Positions 35,776 to 46,935 of a stretch of DNA of 64,000 nt are shown here, piece by piece. The DNA lies in the NCBI GenBank assembly GCA_037074705.1, contig CM073594.1, positions 58,524,509-58,588,508 on the forward strand, written 5' to 3'. The notes under the pieces were generated by a model. That model worked only from the letters and a program-made list of their open reading frames with translations. It did no database searches and was not told the DNA's origin. Within the stretch, counting starts at the first letter, position 1. Each line of letters starts with the position of its first letter. Made by a program: the position numbers and the translations under genes. Source of the DNA: Zhengitettix transpicula (taxonomy: Eukaryota; Arthropoda; Insecta; Orthoptera; Tetrigidae).

Positions 35776-36200
35776 AATAGATTTAGATTTACTATTCATT
35801 CCATTAGTCCTCTGTCGAGGATATAGGATACGCCATAATATAATAATAATAATAAAATGAAAAAATTTACGTCGGATAGAAAATAATAAATAAGAAAGAT
35901 AGCCTATACAGACATAAAAAGGGTAATATAAATACCACACAACGTTTCTGGGATCCTTGTCCCTTTTTTCAGGTGCTAAGAAGAGCCCGGAGAAACACAA
36001 CTGCACTGGTCTGTTGACTGCCCAGGACGCAACGTCGCTTTTGAGTGTTGTGTGCAGTTGTGTTTTTCTAGGCTCTTCTTAGCACCTGACGAACGGGACA
36101 AGAATCCCAGAAACGTTGTGTGGTATTTATATTACCCTTTTTATGTCTGTATTGGCTATCTTTCTTATTCATTATTTTCAATCGTACGTATTTTTTTTTA
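35776..36200. repeat. Repeat family A, inverted pair (head to head)
   Basis: A minus-strand copy (arm about 35866-36006) and a plus-strand copy (36051-36194) are about 85% alike over 140 bp and separated by about 44 bp. Each contains CTCTTCTTAGCACCTGA, GGGACAAG-ATCCCAGAAAC, GTTGTGTGGTATTTATATTA and GGCTATCTTTCTTATT. Outside the left arm, 35780-35824 (complement: GAGGACTAATGGAATGAATA) matches the sequence just after the LINE 3' UTR at 52.73 kb. Peptides readable in both arms are mirror products of the repeat. Confidence 0.7.
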
Positions 36201-36414
36201 TTTTAATCTAGTGGTGTTCATTTATAAAAGATTAATCATTTCTTCAAACTTTAATATTTTAACTGATAATCGTCTAGACAAGAATATATACAATTTTGGA
36301 TTAATAATTTTTCTTTCAATAATAAAAAATGTCTCTTAATAGGTCGTTTAACATATATTATTAGTATATGATATCGTTTTACCTATTCTGAATTGGATAT
36401 CTTTCTTATTCAAT

Positions 36415-36718
36415 AATAGTAATACTAATAATAATAGAAGAAAGAATGAAATATTACAATTACAAAGTTTAAAAAGCTAACATTGTACTTTACAAAAAAT
36501 ATAGCTTTGAAGTAACGTTAAAGATACTATTATAACAGTAATTAAAGAAATGATAATCTTCAATTTTCATTCGGCGGAGTTTCCAACAGAAAATCGTACT
36601 TCAATTTTCGTCGAACATGAAAAAGAAAATAAGTCGGCAGTTAAAATCTACAAAATTAAAATCGTAAAATAATAGCCGAACTTGACAGGAAAGCAGAAAA
36701 CTATTTTATTAAAGTTTT
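36415..36718 (-). repeat. LINE 3' UTR
   Basis: The minus strand matches 52440-52700 on the plus strand through ATTATTTTACGATT, TTCATGTTCGACG, GGAAACTCC-CCGAATG-like, TTGAAGATTA and TGTTATAATAGTATCTTTAA. It ends in a TATT/ACT-type microsatellite and TTTCTTATTC. Confidence 0.75.
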
Positions 36719-37930
36719 TTTTGCAGCAGTGATAACTTTCTTATAAATGTGTTCATATTTAATATAAAAGTTTTTAAACTCAGCGCTTCTATTTATTTAT
36801 TTTAATTTATGAAGGCGACATAGATGTTGACGTGATTTTCTAATACCTTTAGTAATTCACGTATTTAGTTTATGTGAGCTAAGTTTCATTGGTGCAATAT
36901 CGTCAACGACCGAAAAGTGAGTAATAAAGTTTTGAAACATGTTATAAGGGTCCGATTCAATGTCTGTGTTTATATGTGTATTCCATGAAGTTGCTCCTAT
37001 ATCGTTCAAATTTTTTATTGGCAAAGACGTCTCCCGCGTGTTGTTGTAACAGGTGTTTTACTATGGCACAGATCGCAATATATGTGCATAAATTTTCTTT
37101 ATGGACCGATAGTGCAGAATGAATGGTAGATACTAAGCTACATAGAAGGAAGTCAATAAATGTTGAAGAACTACCTACAAGCCTAGTTGGGCTACTTATA
37201 GTAACAGGAAGTCCGTTACAGGAAAGAAGTTGTTCAAGATGAAGCCTTTTTTCCTTGTGTCACTTAGAATATCAATATTTACATCACCATAGATAACTCT
37301 ACGTTTCCCTTCTTTATGAATTTTTAAAATGATAGTTTGCATAATTTCAAGGAACTTATCTATATTAATATTTGAATTACGATAAATAAATAAGACCACT
37401 AAATTCTTTACTCCTTTACCAGCTCCTATTCCAATTTAACTGTATTCTACAACTTTCGCTGTAGGACTGAAGATCTAAACTCACATAACAATTGGAGGTT
37501 CATTCCTTTTTTACATAAATACAATAACCGCCATTTTTATGTGTACTTCTATTAAAGTTCGCTAGTCTTTTATAAGCAGTAGTTATTTCAGCTTCAAGAC
37601 TATATGGCCATTGTTCAGTTAGAACTAATAAGTCGACTGGAATATTTTGCGACGATAAAAATGTTTCTAACTCGAGTTTTTTATTCCTAAGGCTTTGAAT
37701 ATTGTGATTAATTATACAAAATTTACATCAGAATTTGCCAAAGACATGCATTCGTTATTTTGTGATTGAAAATCTGAAACAGTTTGCTGGTTTCCGTAAT
37801 GGTTGACAATTATAATAGTTGTCGTGGATAAGTTGGGGTATAGTTTCGAGTTCCCTTCGTCAGTCAATATGCATAGATAACGGGGTTTCCTCGACTCAAA
37901 TTGCGGTCTGTCCATTTATTCTTCTTTGAA
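36719..37930 (-). pseudogene. LINE ORF2 endonuclease fragment, RT deleted
   Basis: An AP-endonuclease-like domain of an APE-type LINE (CR1/Jockey group by eye) nicks target DNA for insertion. On the minus strand I read NIQSLRNKKLELETFL, then LTEQWP (37606-37623; the E is catalytic), a HKNGGYCIYVKKG block, VLFIYRNSN and YGDVNIDIL (about 37265-37290; the D and N of GDxN kept). Further on, the usual SDH is changed to S-V-H. Several frameshifts and stops interrupt it. After the EN-to-RT linker, ending in an AKK word near 36720, sequence passes straight into the 3' UTR. The whole RT is therefore missing by internal deletion. Confidence 0.75.
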
Positions 37931-38215
37931 TCTGGTGAGCAGCTGATACCCATGGTTCGTGACTATTGGAAACAGCTTCTGCAGGCAGGGTGGGGGAGGG
38001 TAATCGGCTTATCAAAATGGAGCGGGTCATAAGACAGTCTCATCTGGGATCAGAGGCTCCGGAGCTTTGTGTGACGACCTCGACCATGCTCCACCTGCTT
38101 TCGTCCAGTTGATGACGGCGGAAATCCTGCTTCGCATTTGGCCAGCATCTCGATTTACGATGGTCCCTCCTGTCTCGTTGGATGAGTGTGTTTTGTCGAT
38201 TTAAAAAGAGATGCG
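37931..38215 (-). repeat. Probable 5' region of the same LINE
   Basis: A GC-rich 280-bp segment directly upstream (in element direction) of the endonuclease fragment, unlike the AT-rich host DNA beyond 38.22 kb. It probably represents ORF1 or 5' UTR, but I recognise no zinc knuckle or PHD motif. Confidence 0.35.
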
Positions 38216-40335
38216 ATTATGGGATTGAGGTTAATATAATTATTATACTGACTTGTATAGTAGATGCATAATCACAAAATTGCGAAATTATCGCTTGAAC
38301 CAATTGATTCCATTTTATTTGCTGAATCAATTTAGAAATCAATTAATAACGAGTAGAGTAGTTAGTTATAGAATGCTATATGAACTAACACGTGTTACAA
38401 AACTATCTGTAGCAGATCATCAGACTCTAGAAGCGGCTAATTCTATTATTGATTAGCGACAAATCACTAAAATATTTAGAAAGACACTTTTTGAAAAATT
38501 AAAACCCTTTGAAAGATCCCTATTGAGTAAGTCATACTTCTTCATAGTTGTCAAACGTATTTATGATTGTACTTTACTTTTTAAACTTCTTTACAGTTTA
38601 CATTTGTATTAATACCTTCCATAAAAAAATTTAGTCCCCGCCCACCCCTCTGGGACCTTTTGTAGTGAAAACAGGTTTCTCACTAATCAATCTGACACCG
38701 GTACATAATTTCGACTTTTTAGATTGTTTTATTCTTAATAACACGTTTCGCACACAGATTTAATTTATTCCGTAAGTTAATGAATGTGCGCTTTCATCTC
38801 TGTCATCGCTACGTCTCGGTACCGTTAGTTGAAAAACGTAATTTTTTTCTTAAAATGCTGTCAAATTTTAATAAATATTCGTAATAAACTGATAATAAAA
38901 ACTTCCATGCTATTTATCTGCCAATTCAGTTTTACAGAATTCATTTTCCAAAAAACCGTTCTGTCGGAAATAATTTATTCTAATTTTAATAGAGGGGCTG
39001 AAAATATTAGTTAATGAAGAACTAAAACTCACGAAAAGTCTTCGGGAAGACAAGTTAACAGTAATAACTCTTAAGAATAATAAGAACAAAACTGTTGTTA
39101 TATTTTGAGTAACGTCCTCTGTAATCCTAATTTATTCTTGTTACTTGGTCAGCTTTCCTTCTTGCATATCTTCCACCACGTGCCAACAGTACTTATAATA
39201 GTTCTGACTTGTTTTGTAGTTTTTATCATTTCTTATAATATATTTACGTTTTCCTCTGACCATATGTTAAGGCCATCCGTAAAATACTGCTTTGTTGATT
39301 TTAAAAATTGTTATTATTGTTTATATAAAAATAATATAAAAAATACATTATATCGTAACTATTATGAAAAGTGAAATTTTGAACATACTAAGTATAAAAG
39401 TATTATTTTTCGAAGATTATTTTATATTTGTTTGCATAACATTTTAGGGAATTATAATGGAAAATATAGCCAAAAGAGTTCCAATAAAAATAATATAAAG
39501 TACTAGGGACTCTTAATGTTGGTTGTCGTTGAATGTATATATTGTAATAATAAAAGTTTAATTTAAAGTTTTAAAATTAATTGGATTGAGTTCTTTAAGT
39601 TCATAAGTTCAAAATAACACTTTTACTATCACAAAATTTAAAATACAAATGTTATAATTTCTCAAAATTGTGAAGTTAATTACAAACAAAATTGTATACA
39701 AGTTAAAAGTTTTTATTTAGGGAGAAAAGTGGGGGTGCTGTAGATATCTCCAGAAATTATGGGCTAAATTCTACCGCAATAAAAACCTTGTTATTTGATT
39801 TTCGCTTCCGATTATTAACTAGCATTTTATATTATAAAAACTCCACGCATTTTACTGATTTGCGCCATACTGGGAATCAGAATAATTAAAACGCATAACT
39901 TAACAGTAACAAATATAACTGATGCAAAATAAAGAGTTTTCAATTATAAACATAATAAATCAGTGGTTAATTACGCAATTTAAATATTTTGAAAGAGTTA
40001 ATACGTAGATATCAGTTTATTATTACAATAAAATGGTTTGTAAAGAAATTCCTTCTTCCTCGTATATTAAACTATATTAATTTTACACAAAAACAATAAT
40101 TAAATCGAATTCAATTCATTAAAATATATTAAATAAAATCATATAAAGAAAAAGAAATTTAATCATGACATTTATAAGAAAATGTTACGGGGAAATCTGT
40201 TTAACTAGTAAGCATATATTTTATCAAAGCTTAAATATTGAGAAGTGTATTTAAAAATAAACCAAAATATATTTTCCAATATCTCAGTTGCAAAAGAAGT
40301 CTGTACCATACTGTGATTGTATTAATAGACTGATA
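38216..40335. other. AT-rich DNA, nothing recognised
   Basis: Several 60-90-codon frames of Ile/Phe/Leu/Tyr/Asn-rich composition, none with motifs. A C-rich patch (CCCCGCCCACCCCTCTGGG) is at 38.64 kb. Confidence 0.45.
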
Positions 40336-40339
40336 AGTT

Positions 40340-40620
40340 CGTAGAGGGAAACGTACTGAGTTCACGTTTGATCATCGGGTTTGTCCATGAGGACATATTT
40401 GACGCGTTTGTCGGACAGGACTGTTGAACTGTTGTGTTGATGGTCCTAATGCAGACTGACGTGTACATATGCTTTTGCATAGAGTTCGCCAATCTGAAAG
40501 GGACGCATTGGATATCGACGTCGACATGGATTCTGCGACATTAACGCCTCACGTATCGTGATTCCGAGGTAGCCCAACGTGTGAACAAAATTAAAGTATT
40601 TACAGCGTCACGGTAGGAAG
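40340..40620. other. GC-richer island without gene
   Basis: About 280 bp with CpG-containing words such as GATATCGACGTCGACATGG. No continuous frame. Possible conserved non-coding element. Confidence 0.22.
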
Positions 40621-42270
40621 ATATCTTATACTATAGTTTTGCAGAAAATAAATATCTCATTCTAATTACGTTGGGAACTAGACACAGAATGATCAGAGGA
40701 AACTAGAAAAATCCCCCATTATTAAAAAAAAATGTTCGTTAAAAATCACACTAAAAATTTGAAATAAAATTTATACTAATGACCTAAATAAATTTAAAAG
40801 AGTTTCATTGTGTAAAATACAAATATGTAAATTTATGACATGTTATAATAAGTTACATTGTGTGCTATATCAATACCACTTTGAAATTAATTTTTCATCT
40901 AAAATTGTGGAATCCGTTTCAAAAATTCAGATTTATTAGCACAAATTTTTTTTTAACATTAGTGGTTTTCATCGATTTTATATTTTAAGGATCACAAATG
41001 ACGTGACAGAGACAAATATGCCGATATTATACTCAGGATGATTTTATTTAAACCTTGTACTTCCTAGAAATTTTTAAATATGAGTATCATGAAATAAATA
41101 TAAGTTTTGGAAGGTATTGCTAATTGGAGTAATATTTTCCAATAAGGTGTAGCTAATAAAGAAGTAAATATTGTTGAAATGTCACAAAATTTTTACCAAT
41201 TAATTTTACTAAACTTCGTGTCAAAGTGAGAGAAATTTTAATTTATTAGCAATTTTTGGCAAAGAGGGATCAAGATTTTTTTACGAGTCGTAGCATCAAG
41301 TATCACACATTCGGCGATATAGGGAAATCTTACTTCAATGGTTTCGAGTGACTCAGATTGTAAATAGGAAAAATACATTTTAATTAAAAGAAGTTGTGGT
41401 TTATATACTTTTCTTGTAATTGGATGTAACATAGATTTTTTACACTTACTAATTGAATAGAAGTAGTAGCTAATTAAATGTTATTACTTCTGAGCTTTAT
41501 GATGTGATCCAGGATTTAATTAAAAGTCTAACAGAATTATATTTATATTTTTTATAGCGAGTAAGATTGTTGTTACAACTTTTTTTCTTCTCATATGTAA
41601 ATTTTGTAGATGTTAATCACTTCTTCCAAAGTAAATAAGTTAAGCGGGTTACATACCCAAGTGGATGAAGGATGATAAAAACAAATAATTCTGTGTAATT
41701 GTTTAACAGTTTGAGATTTATCCCATTTTTCTGATTATTGAAAAAATTTAAGGGTGTTTTAACACCTACATATATTTAACGACTAAAAGAGACATTCTTT
41801 ATAATTAAGAAATATCTTAGAAATATTTTTTTCATTTAACGTTGTGACACTTATTTTTACCAATTATTTTATTATTTCGTATAAGATTTGTTCCACAGTA
41901 AGAAGAAAAGGAAAAAGTAAGAACCAAAACATAGCGCCGTTAACTATATATTTTATAAAATTTTCATGGTTAATTAAAATATCTTAATTACAAAAAATGA
42001 CTTAATGTGTGCTTAAATATTCTTTAGTACTAAAACGGGAGTTAAAATAAAATATTATTTTAATATTCAAACACTAAACGCGAATATTATTATTTATAAA
42101 ACGCTCAAAGTTGACTGAGAATGAGTCTCTAAGCAAAATACGAGGATGATGAAAATGGACAGATAATTTTTATTACCATTCTATAAGTGCTCAAATGATT
42201 TCACGTTTCGTTACTATTTTCGTTTTTTCATTTTGTTGATCAAATCTGTAATTATTCTATAAAGTCTGGA
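40621..42270. other. AT-rich DNA, nothing recognised
   Basis: No frame or repeat of note. Confidence 0.5.
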
Positions 42271-42560
42271 ATGTCTCTGGCCAACAATTTACCAATCAAG
42301 TGGGTTATTTTTCCGTGTCATGAGGAAGTCGGTTCTGTGTATCGAGGATTGTTTTAAAATTTTGGTGGTAGACCTGAGGATGTGCTCTTGTGTTTCGTTG
42401 GGGTGCCCAACAGTGACTTCATTACCGTTTTGGAGAACTGTGAGATGGTGTCCCTTCACCAAATGTTTTAGACATTTGTATGAAAATTCTGTAACGACTG
42501 AAAAGAATTGGCCTCCGTTAGTATCTATATTTCAGTACTGCCAACCTCATGCCTGAGAGA
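42271..42560 (+). pseudogene. Possible decayed coding fragment, family unknown
   Basis: One frame reads as protein-like sequence across stops: SLANNLPIKWVIF, EEVGSVYRGLF, stop, NFGGRPEDVLLCFVGVPNS, DFITVLENCE, MVSLHQMF, stop, then more broken text. Composition is unlike the surrounding random frames. An alternative frame is open for 78 codons (42320-42556). I do not recognise the protein. It may be an old transposon or host pseudogene, or chance. Confidence 0.22.
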
Positions 42561-42774
42561 ATGCATCTTAATTTAATTTTTATACACTAATCAGGATTGA
42601 GTCCAATTTCATACCAGAATTATTGCTAAATACTATTCAAACATCTTTTAATGAATAAATTTATGTATGATTTTGTTAAATTAGTTTATTTGATATTTTA
42701 ATAATGCATCATTTCATAAAATATTTCAAATAATTACAGAAATACAGAAGTTATTATTAGATATGAAGCTATAA

Positions 42775-43240
42775 TTTCGACCTCTATATCTAAGGGTCGG
42801 CAGCTTCTGCCGGTCTGTTTAAGTAGTCACTGACTGTAGCTCTGAACGCTGGGAGTTCCACAATCAATTGAGAAGTACCACAACAAAGTTAAGGTAAGGA
42901 CTTCCTGTGCGAGAAACTATGCACAAGACAAGGGACTGACTGTAATGCTGCGCACCAAGATTTAATTGTCTCTACGTCTGCCTTCCTCGTGACAGTTGTT
43001 TTTCACTAATTCCAGAGTCGGGGCTTAACTCGCGCCTCCCTGAGTTATGATTGCGAGGCCACCCTCGGCGAATTTACGACCGCCGACTGTGAACTTAAAT
43101 AAACCTCCGCCAGGGGGGCAGCACGTGCGATGTCGCTGATTAAACGCCGTCCTGTCCCGTCCCGCATTACATTAGCACTTATCTGCGGTCAACTTGGCTT
43201 TCGAATCGACTGCACTTGTAACGGCTTCATCAAGAAATAA
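42775..43240. promoter_or_regulatory. GC-rich island, candidate regulatory element
   Basis: A CpG-containing island contains CCGCCAGGGGGGCAGC (43107-43122), one base longer than a CTCF-type core, immediately followed by an E-box CACGTG. A donor-like AAGGTAAGG occurs at about 42890. No frame is supported. The function is inferred from motifs only. Confidence 0.22.
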
Positions 43241-44200
43241 ATCGAATCGCAAAACAAATATCAGCAGTGATCAACGAACTGCCATAACTCGATTTCTTAA
43301 AAAATTATCGTACCTTACATACTTTCAGAAATAAATAAATTTCTAATTTGAACGATATCTGAAATTCTTAAAATATTATTTTTAATGCTCATATAAGACT
43401 AAAAATTAAATTTTAATAAAAATATACAATTTTTCTATAAAAATTTAATACTAAGCTACAGCTTTTCACCATAAAATTAAGACTTCTTCAGGAAATGAAT
43501 ACAAATTGCTACGAGAAAATTAAACGTAAATGATAAATTATCAATATTGATACATAATACTCAAGACCTTCCAATTAAATATTCAATATTAATTATGTGT
43601 AATAAATTATGTATTTTTATTGATTGTTTTATCCCGAAGATGTAAGAATCATCATAGTTTATATAATAATTTTTATATGAAACAATTTTAATTTATATTA
43701 CACTTTATTTATTTATTATACGACCATTGATAATTACATTATAATATATATATATATATATATATAAATGTAGAATTACATTTCCTATGTCGTTTTTCAT
43801 TTTCTTAGTAATATTCCAGTATTGTTGTCATACATTTGTACAAAAATTAATTTTCTTTTTCAAATGTTTACTTTTTTCTATTTTAACGTTTTAAGTTAAG
43901 TTAAACGTAGGCAAAGTAAAACACCTGAATGAGCACTATTTTAAGATTATCATAAATTGATACAAACGACACAGTATTACTACTTAAAAATATAAAAACG
44001 GGCGACGAATTTAAAATGTGATATTATTTACTCATAATATAATTATAAATATAATACAAGTCAGAAATATAAAATTTAATGAATACTTAAAAGTGAATAT
44101 TTCTGTCCAGAAATTTTTAGTTTACTTCTCTATACCAATTAATGAGTCTATATATTATAGTTGTAAATAATTAATCTTTTTTCTAAGAAACAGTCTACTT
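43241..44200. other. AT-rich DNA with (TA)n at 43745-43766
   Basis: An eleven-unit TA microsatellite; otherwise nothing recognised. Confidence 0.6.
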
Positions 44201-44202
44201 GA

Positions 44203-44340
44203 CGGTCATCCAGATTATGGCACCTTCCCTATAATAGCATTCGATGGTATAGAAAACGGAGGTGCGGACTGGGGACGAAAGTAGTCATGTGTTACCTTGA
44301 CCCTGGGTTCAGCTTAAGAAATCTATCGCCTTCCTAAATC
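44203..44340 (+). mobile_element. Foldback element FB, old truncated left end
   Basis: Aligns by eye with the first 150 bp of the copy at 17.28 kb: GGCACCTTCCCTATAATAGC, GAGGTGCGGA, AAAGTAG and GTTACCTTGACCCTGGG. Strongly diverged, no right arm. Confidence 0.5.
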
Positions 44341-44869
44341 ACTCCGATATAATTTAATAGCAATTAATTTTGTGACTCTATGATCTGACAGAAACAACTT
44401 AAGATGTTTTGTAGGATCTTTCTTATTGTGGTAAATTCTATGAATCAATTATTTGATAATTTTAATAGGAACTTTTACACTGTTCGTTGTATGAATAAAA
44501 ATTTGAGTCTTTAGTGAATAGGTCTCGCTGATTATAATGGAAAGATCGAATACTGTAGAATGAAGTTTACTATATGGGCTGATTTGTTCAGCCTGAAGAC
44601 ATGGTATACAGATTTGTGTTCTAAATTCCGGGTAGAGATCGAAAAGATCTATCTATTAACTCCAGTGTAACTCTGCTTTTCTTTTCTATTTTTAACTTAT
44701 ATTTTAGGTTTTCATAGGATCAAAGTTTTAAGCCAGCTTTACATTCATTTAAATTTTCTGTGAGCTTTTGGCATTCTAACATAAATTTATACAATAACAA
44801 CGTAATGAATAAATGAAAGCTTGTTCCGATTAGCAGTCAGTTTAATCTACGTCGTAAATATGGAGACTA

Positions 44870-45600
44870 ACTGATAACAGCCTTCAGTTTCCAGCTGCGG
44901 CCGATGAGCGCGTCTCTGGGAAAACAGAGTAATTACTCAGCGTTTGAATTTAATTTCCTTCCAGAAGAACAATGTAGAACTTTTCTTATCCCAACAGCGA
45001 TGTGCGAAAGAAATTAAGACGTTGATAAAGACGTGGCTGGCTTACTCCAGGCTACAAAGAAAGCCAACATGAAACTTTAATTTAAATCCAACGTTAACTA
45101 CCCATCAAAATTTCTGGAGCAGCCGTTCGAAAGTTGTAAAGTTAACGCAAATGTCGACCGCATTAGAGGCTTCTATTCGTAGTAAATATCGCCATATTGC
45201 CTGCTGTGAAGTGCGAGGTCGCCTCCTCCCATCCTCGGTAAAAAGTTGTTAATGGCGTTTGCATATTCAGGTCGTCACGTGCATTAGTGGGCGGCCTTCA
45301 CCCCCACCCTTAACGTAATCCCGAGCAACGTCGCGGAACTTTGTGTCGTCTGTATTCTGGGCGGTGACCCAGATAAGCTCCAGAAGTTGTTCTGAGGGTG
45401 CCGTCTCTTTCCCGTAATCCCAGGATACTCTGATAGCGAACGGTACATCTCGGCACTTTCTCCTCCGTCAAACTCCTTTTCTTAAGTCCGCTATAAAAGG
45501 GACAAGTGCTTACCAATATCTCCGCAAACAGCCTTGTTAACGCGTCGCGTGACAAGACCGTGGAGAAACTTTCTTCGAGTATTCTGAACGCTATCAGAAA
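44870..45600. promoter_or_regulatory. GC-rich island with TATA box
   Basis: A 700-bp GC-richer block holds GTTTGCATATTC (octamer-like, 45.26 kb), TCACGTGC, GTGGGCGG and a good TATA box TATAAAAGG at 45492-45500 on the plus strand. I see no clear initiator at the expected distance and no coding frame after it. On the minus strand an 81-codon frame (45310-45555) is unrecognised. A promoter or enhancer is possible. Confidence 0.25.
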
Positions 45601-46350
45601 GAAATACTGGAAAGTGGTACTTCAGTAACGTATGGATATATTTTATGCCTAGCTGACAAAGTATCTACTACAAGAACAAGTGTCAATGATTTTCCTAAAA
45701 TAATTGCATTTATCCGTAGAGAAGAATTTAAATGATAAATGTAAGCCATTATTTTATCGTAATAAACTCCGCATTCCAGTAATCTAAATATCTTTTTATA
45801 AATGATATAATACTCGTTTAACACACAAATTACTCAATTCTACTCGAATGCAGAAGTAAAGTGACATAGTTATTGGTAAATTATGTTCCCTCAGGATAAT
45901 TTTTTTCTAAAAAATGAGGACGCATATGATGGCATGTAATTACTAAATTAAAATAATGGTGAATTAGTGGGCATAAAATGAAAAAGAACCCTGCAACTAT
46001 CAGCCAGTAACGAGCAGTTGACAGCCTCAATTTGCTTATGAACGTCGCAAATTATCGAAATATATATAGCTACATTGCTCCATTAATGAAGGTATCCGTA
46101 TAATTACGTAATAATGTACTGACGAATTTGATATCTTTAATCAATGAATTAAAATAATGATTGACTATAATTATACGAATATTATTCAATCGAGGCTTCA
46201 TTTCACAAACTAAATTGTGCTTATTAAAAAATTAATGAATTTTCCAAATTAAGATTAAAAAATAATACTACTGTCCCTTATTCGGTGCCGTACTCGTTTT
46301 TTTATTATTTATACTTTTACTGTAATGGTGAATTGCGTTTGTCTTTTTTA

Positions 46351-46935
46351 CTAGTGTTTAAAGTTGTTAACGGAAAATTGTTTCACCCTCTTCTACTTCA
46401 ACTCCTTGGGGTTGAACTACACCTTAACCAGTATGGTAAATGTCATAATTAAACTCAGTGACTTCCATAACCCCAGTCTCCATGGTTTACTCCTTATATT
46501 ATGTTACGGCCTATCACCCCACTCCCCAAACCCCACACCTAAGGGATGAACTATAACGTAACTGACACAGTGATTGTTATAATTATTGACTTCGCGTTAT
46601 TTTTGTGTAACTCCCCTCCACCCCCTCCATTATTGGTGATTTAAGGGGGTGAAATTATACACTGAAAACATCTGGATAGAAACTATTTTATCACATGAAC
46701 CTCAAAAAGTAATTAATCAACTCTAATATCGACCGTTTTAGCATGTTTTTAAATTTCACCCCCGTTCACCCCTTGGGAGCTGCCTAACGCTTTGAAAGGC
46801 CAACAGAAACCTTTGCGAGGGTGCGACAACAACTCACGAAAGTTTTATCGCAATCGGATGAATGGTTTAGGAGTGCATAGGGACACACACACATATACAC
46901 ACACCGTAAGATATTCATTTTTATAAATATAGAGA
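46351..46935 (-). mobile_element. Non-autonomous Helitron, another subfamily
   Basis: The minus strand starts A|TCTCTATATTTATAAAAATG, contains CCATTCATCCGATTGCGATA (a word typical of insect Helitron 5' regions), and ends CACTAG|T. A CCACCCC-rich centre with words such as CATAATTAA-CTCAGTGAC is shared with the fragment at 62.0 kb. 585 bp, no coding. Confidence 0.65.

Noticed and set aside
35725..36339. Similar peptides (MQLCF...LFLAP) at 3.1, 35.9 and 36.1 kb as a small protein family
   Set aside because: All are the same repeat read in the same register, two of them mirror arms of one hairpin; no evidence for selection on the frame.
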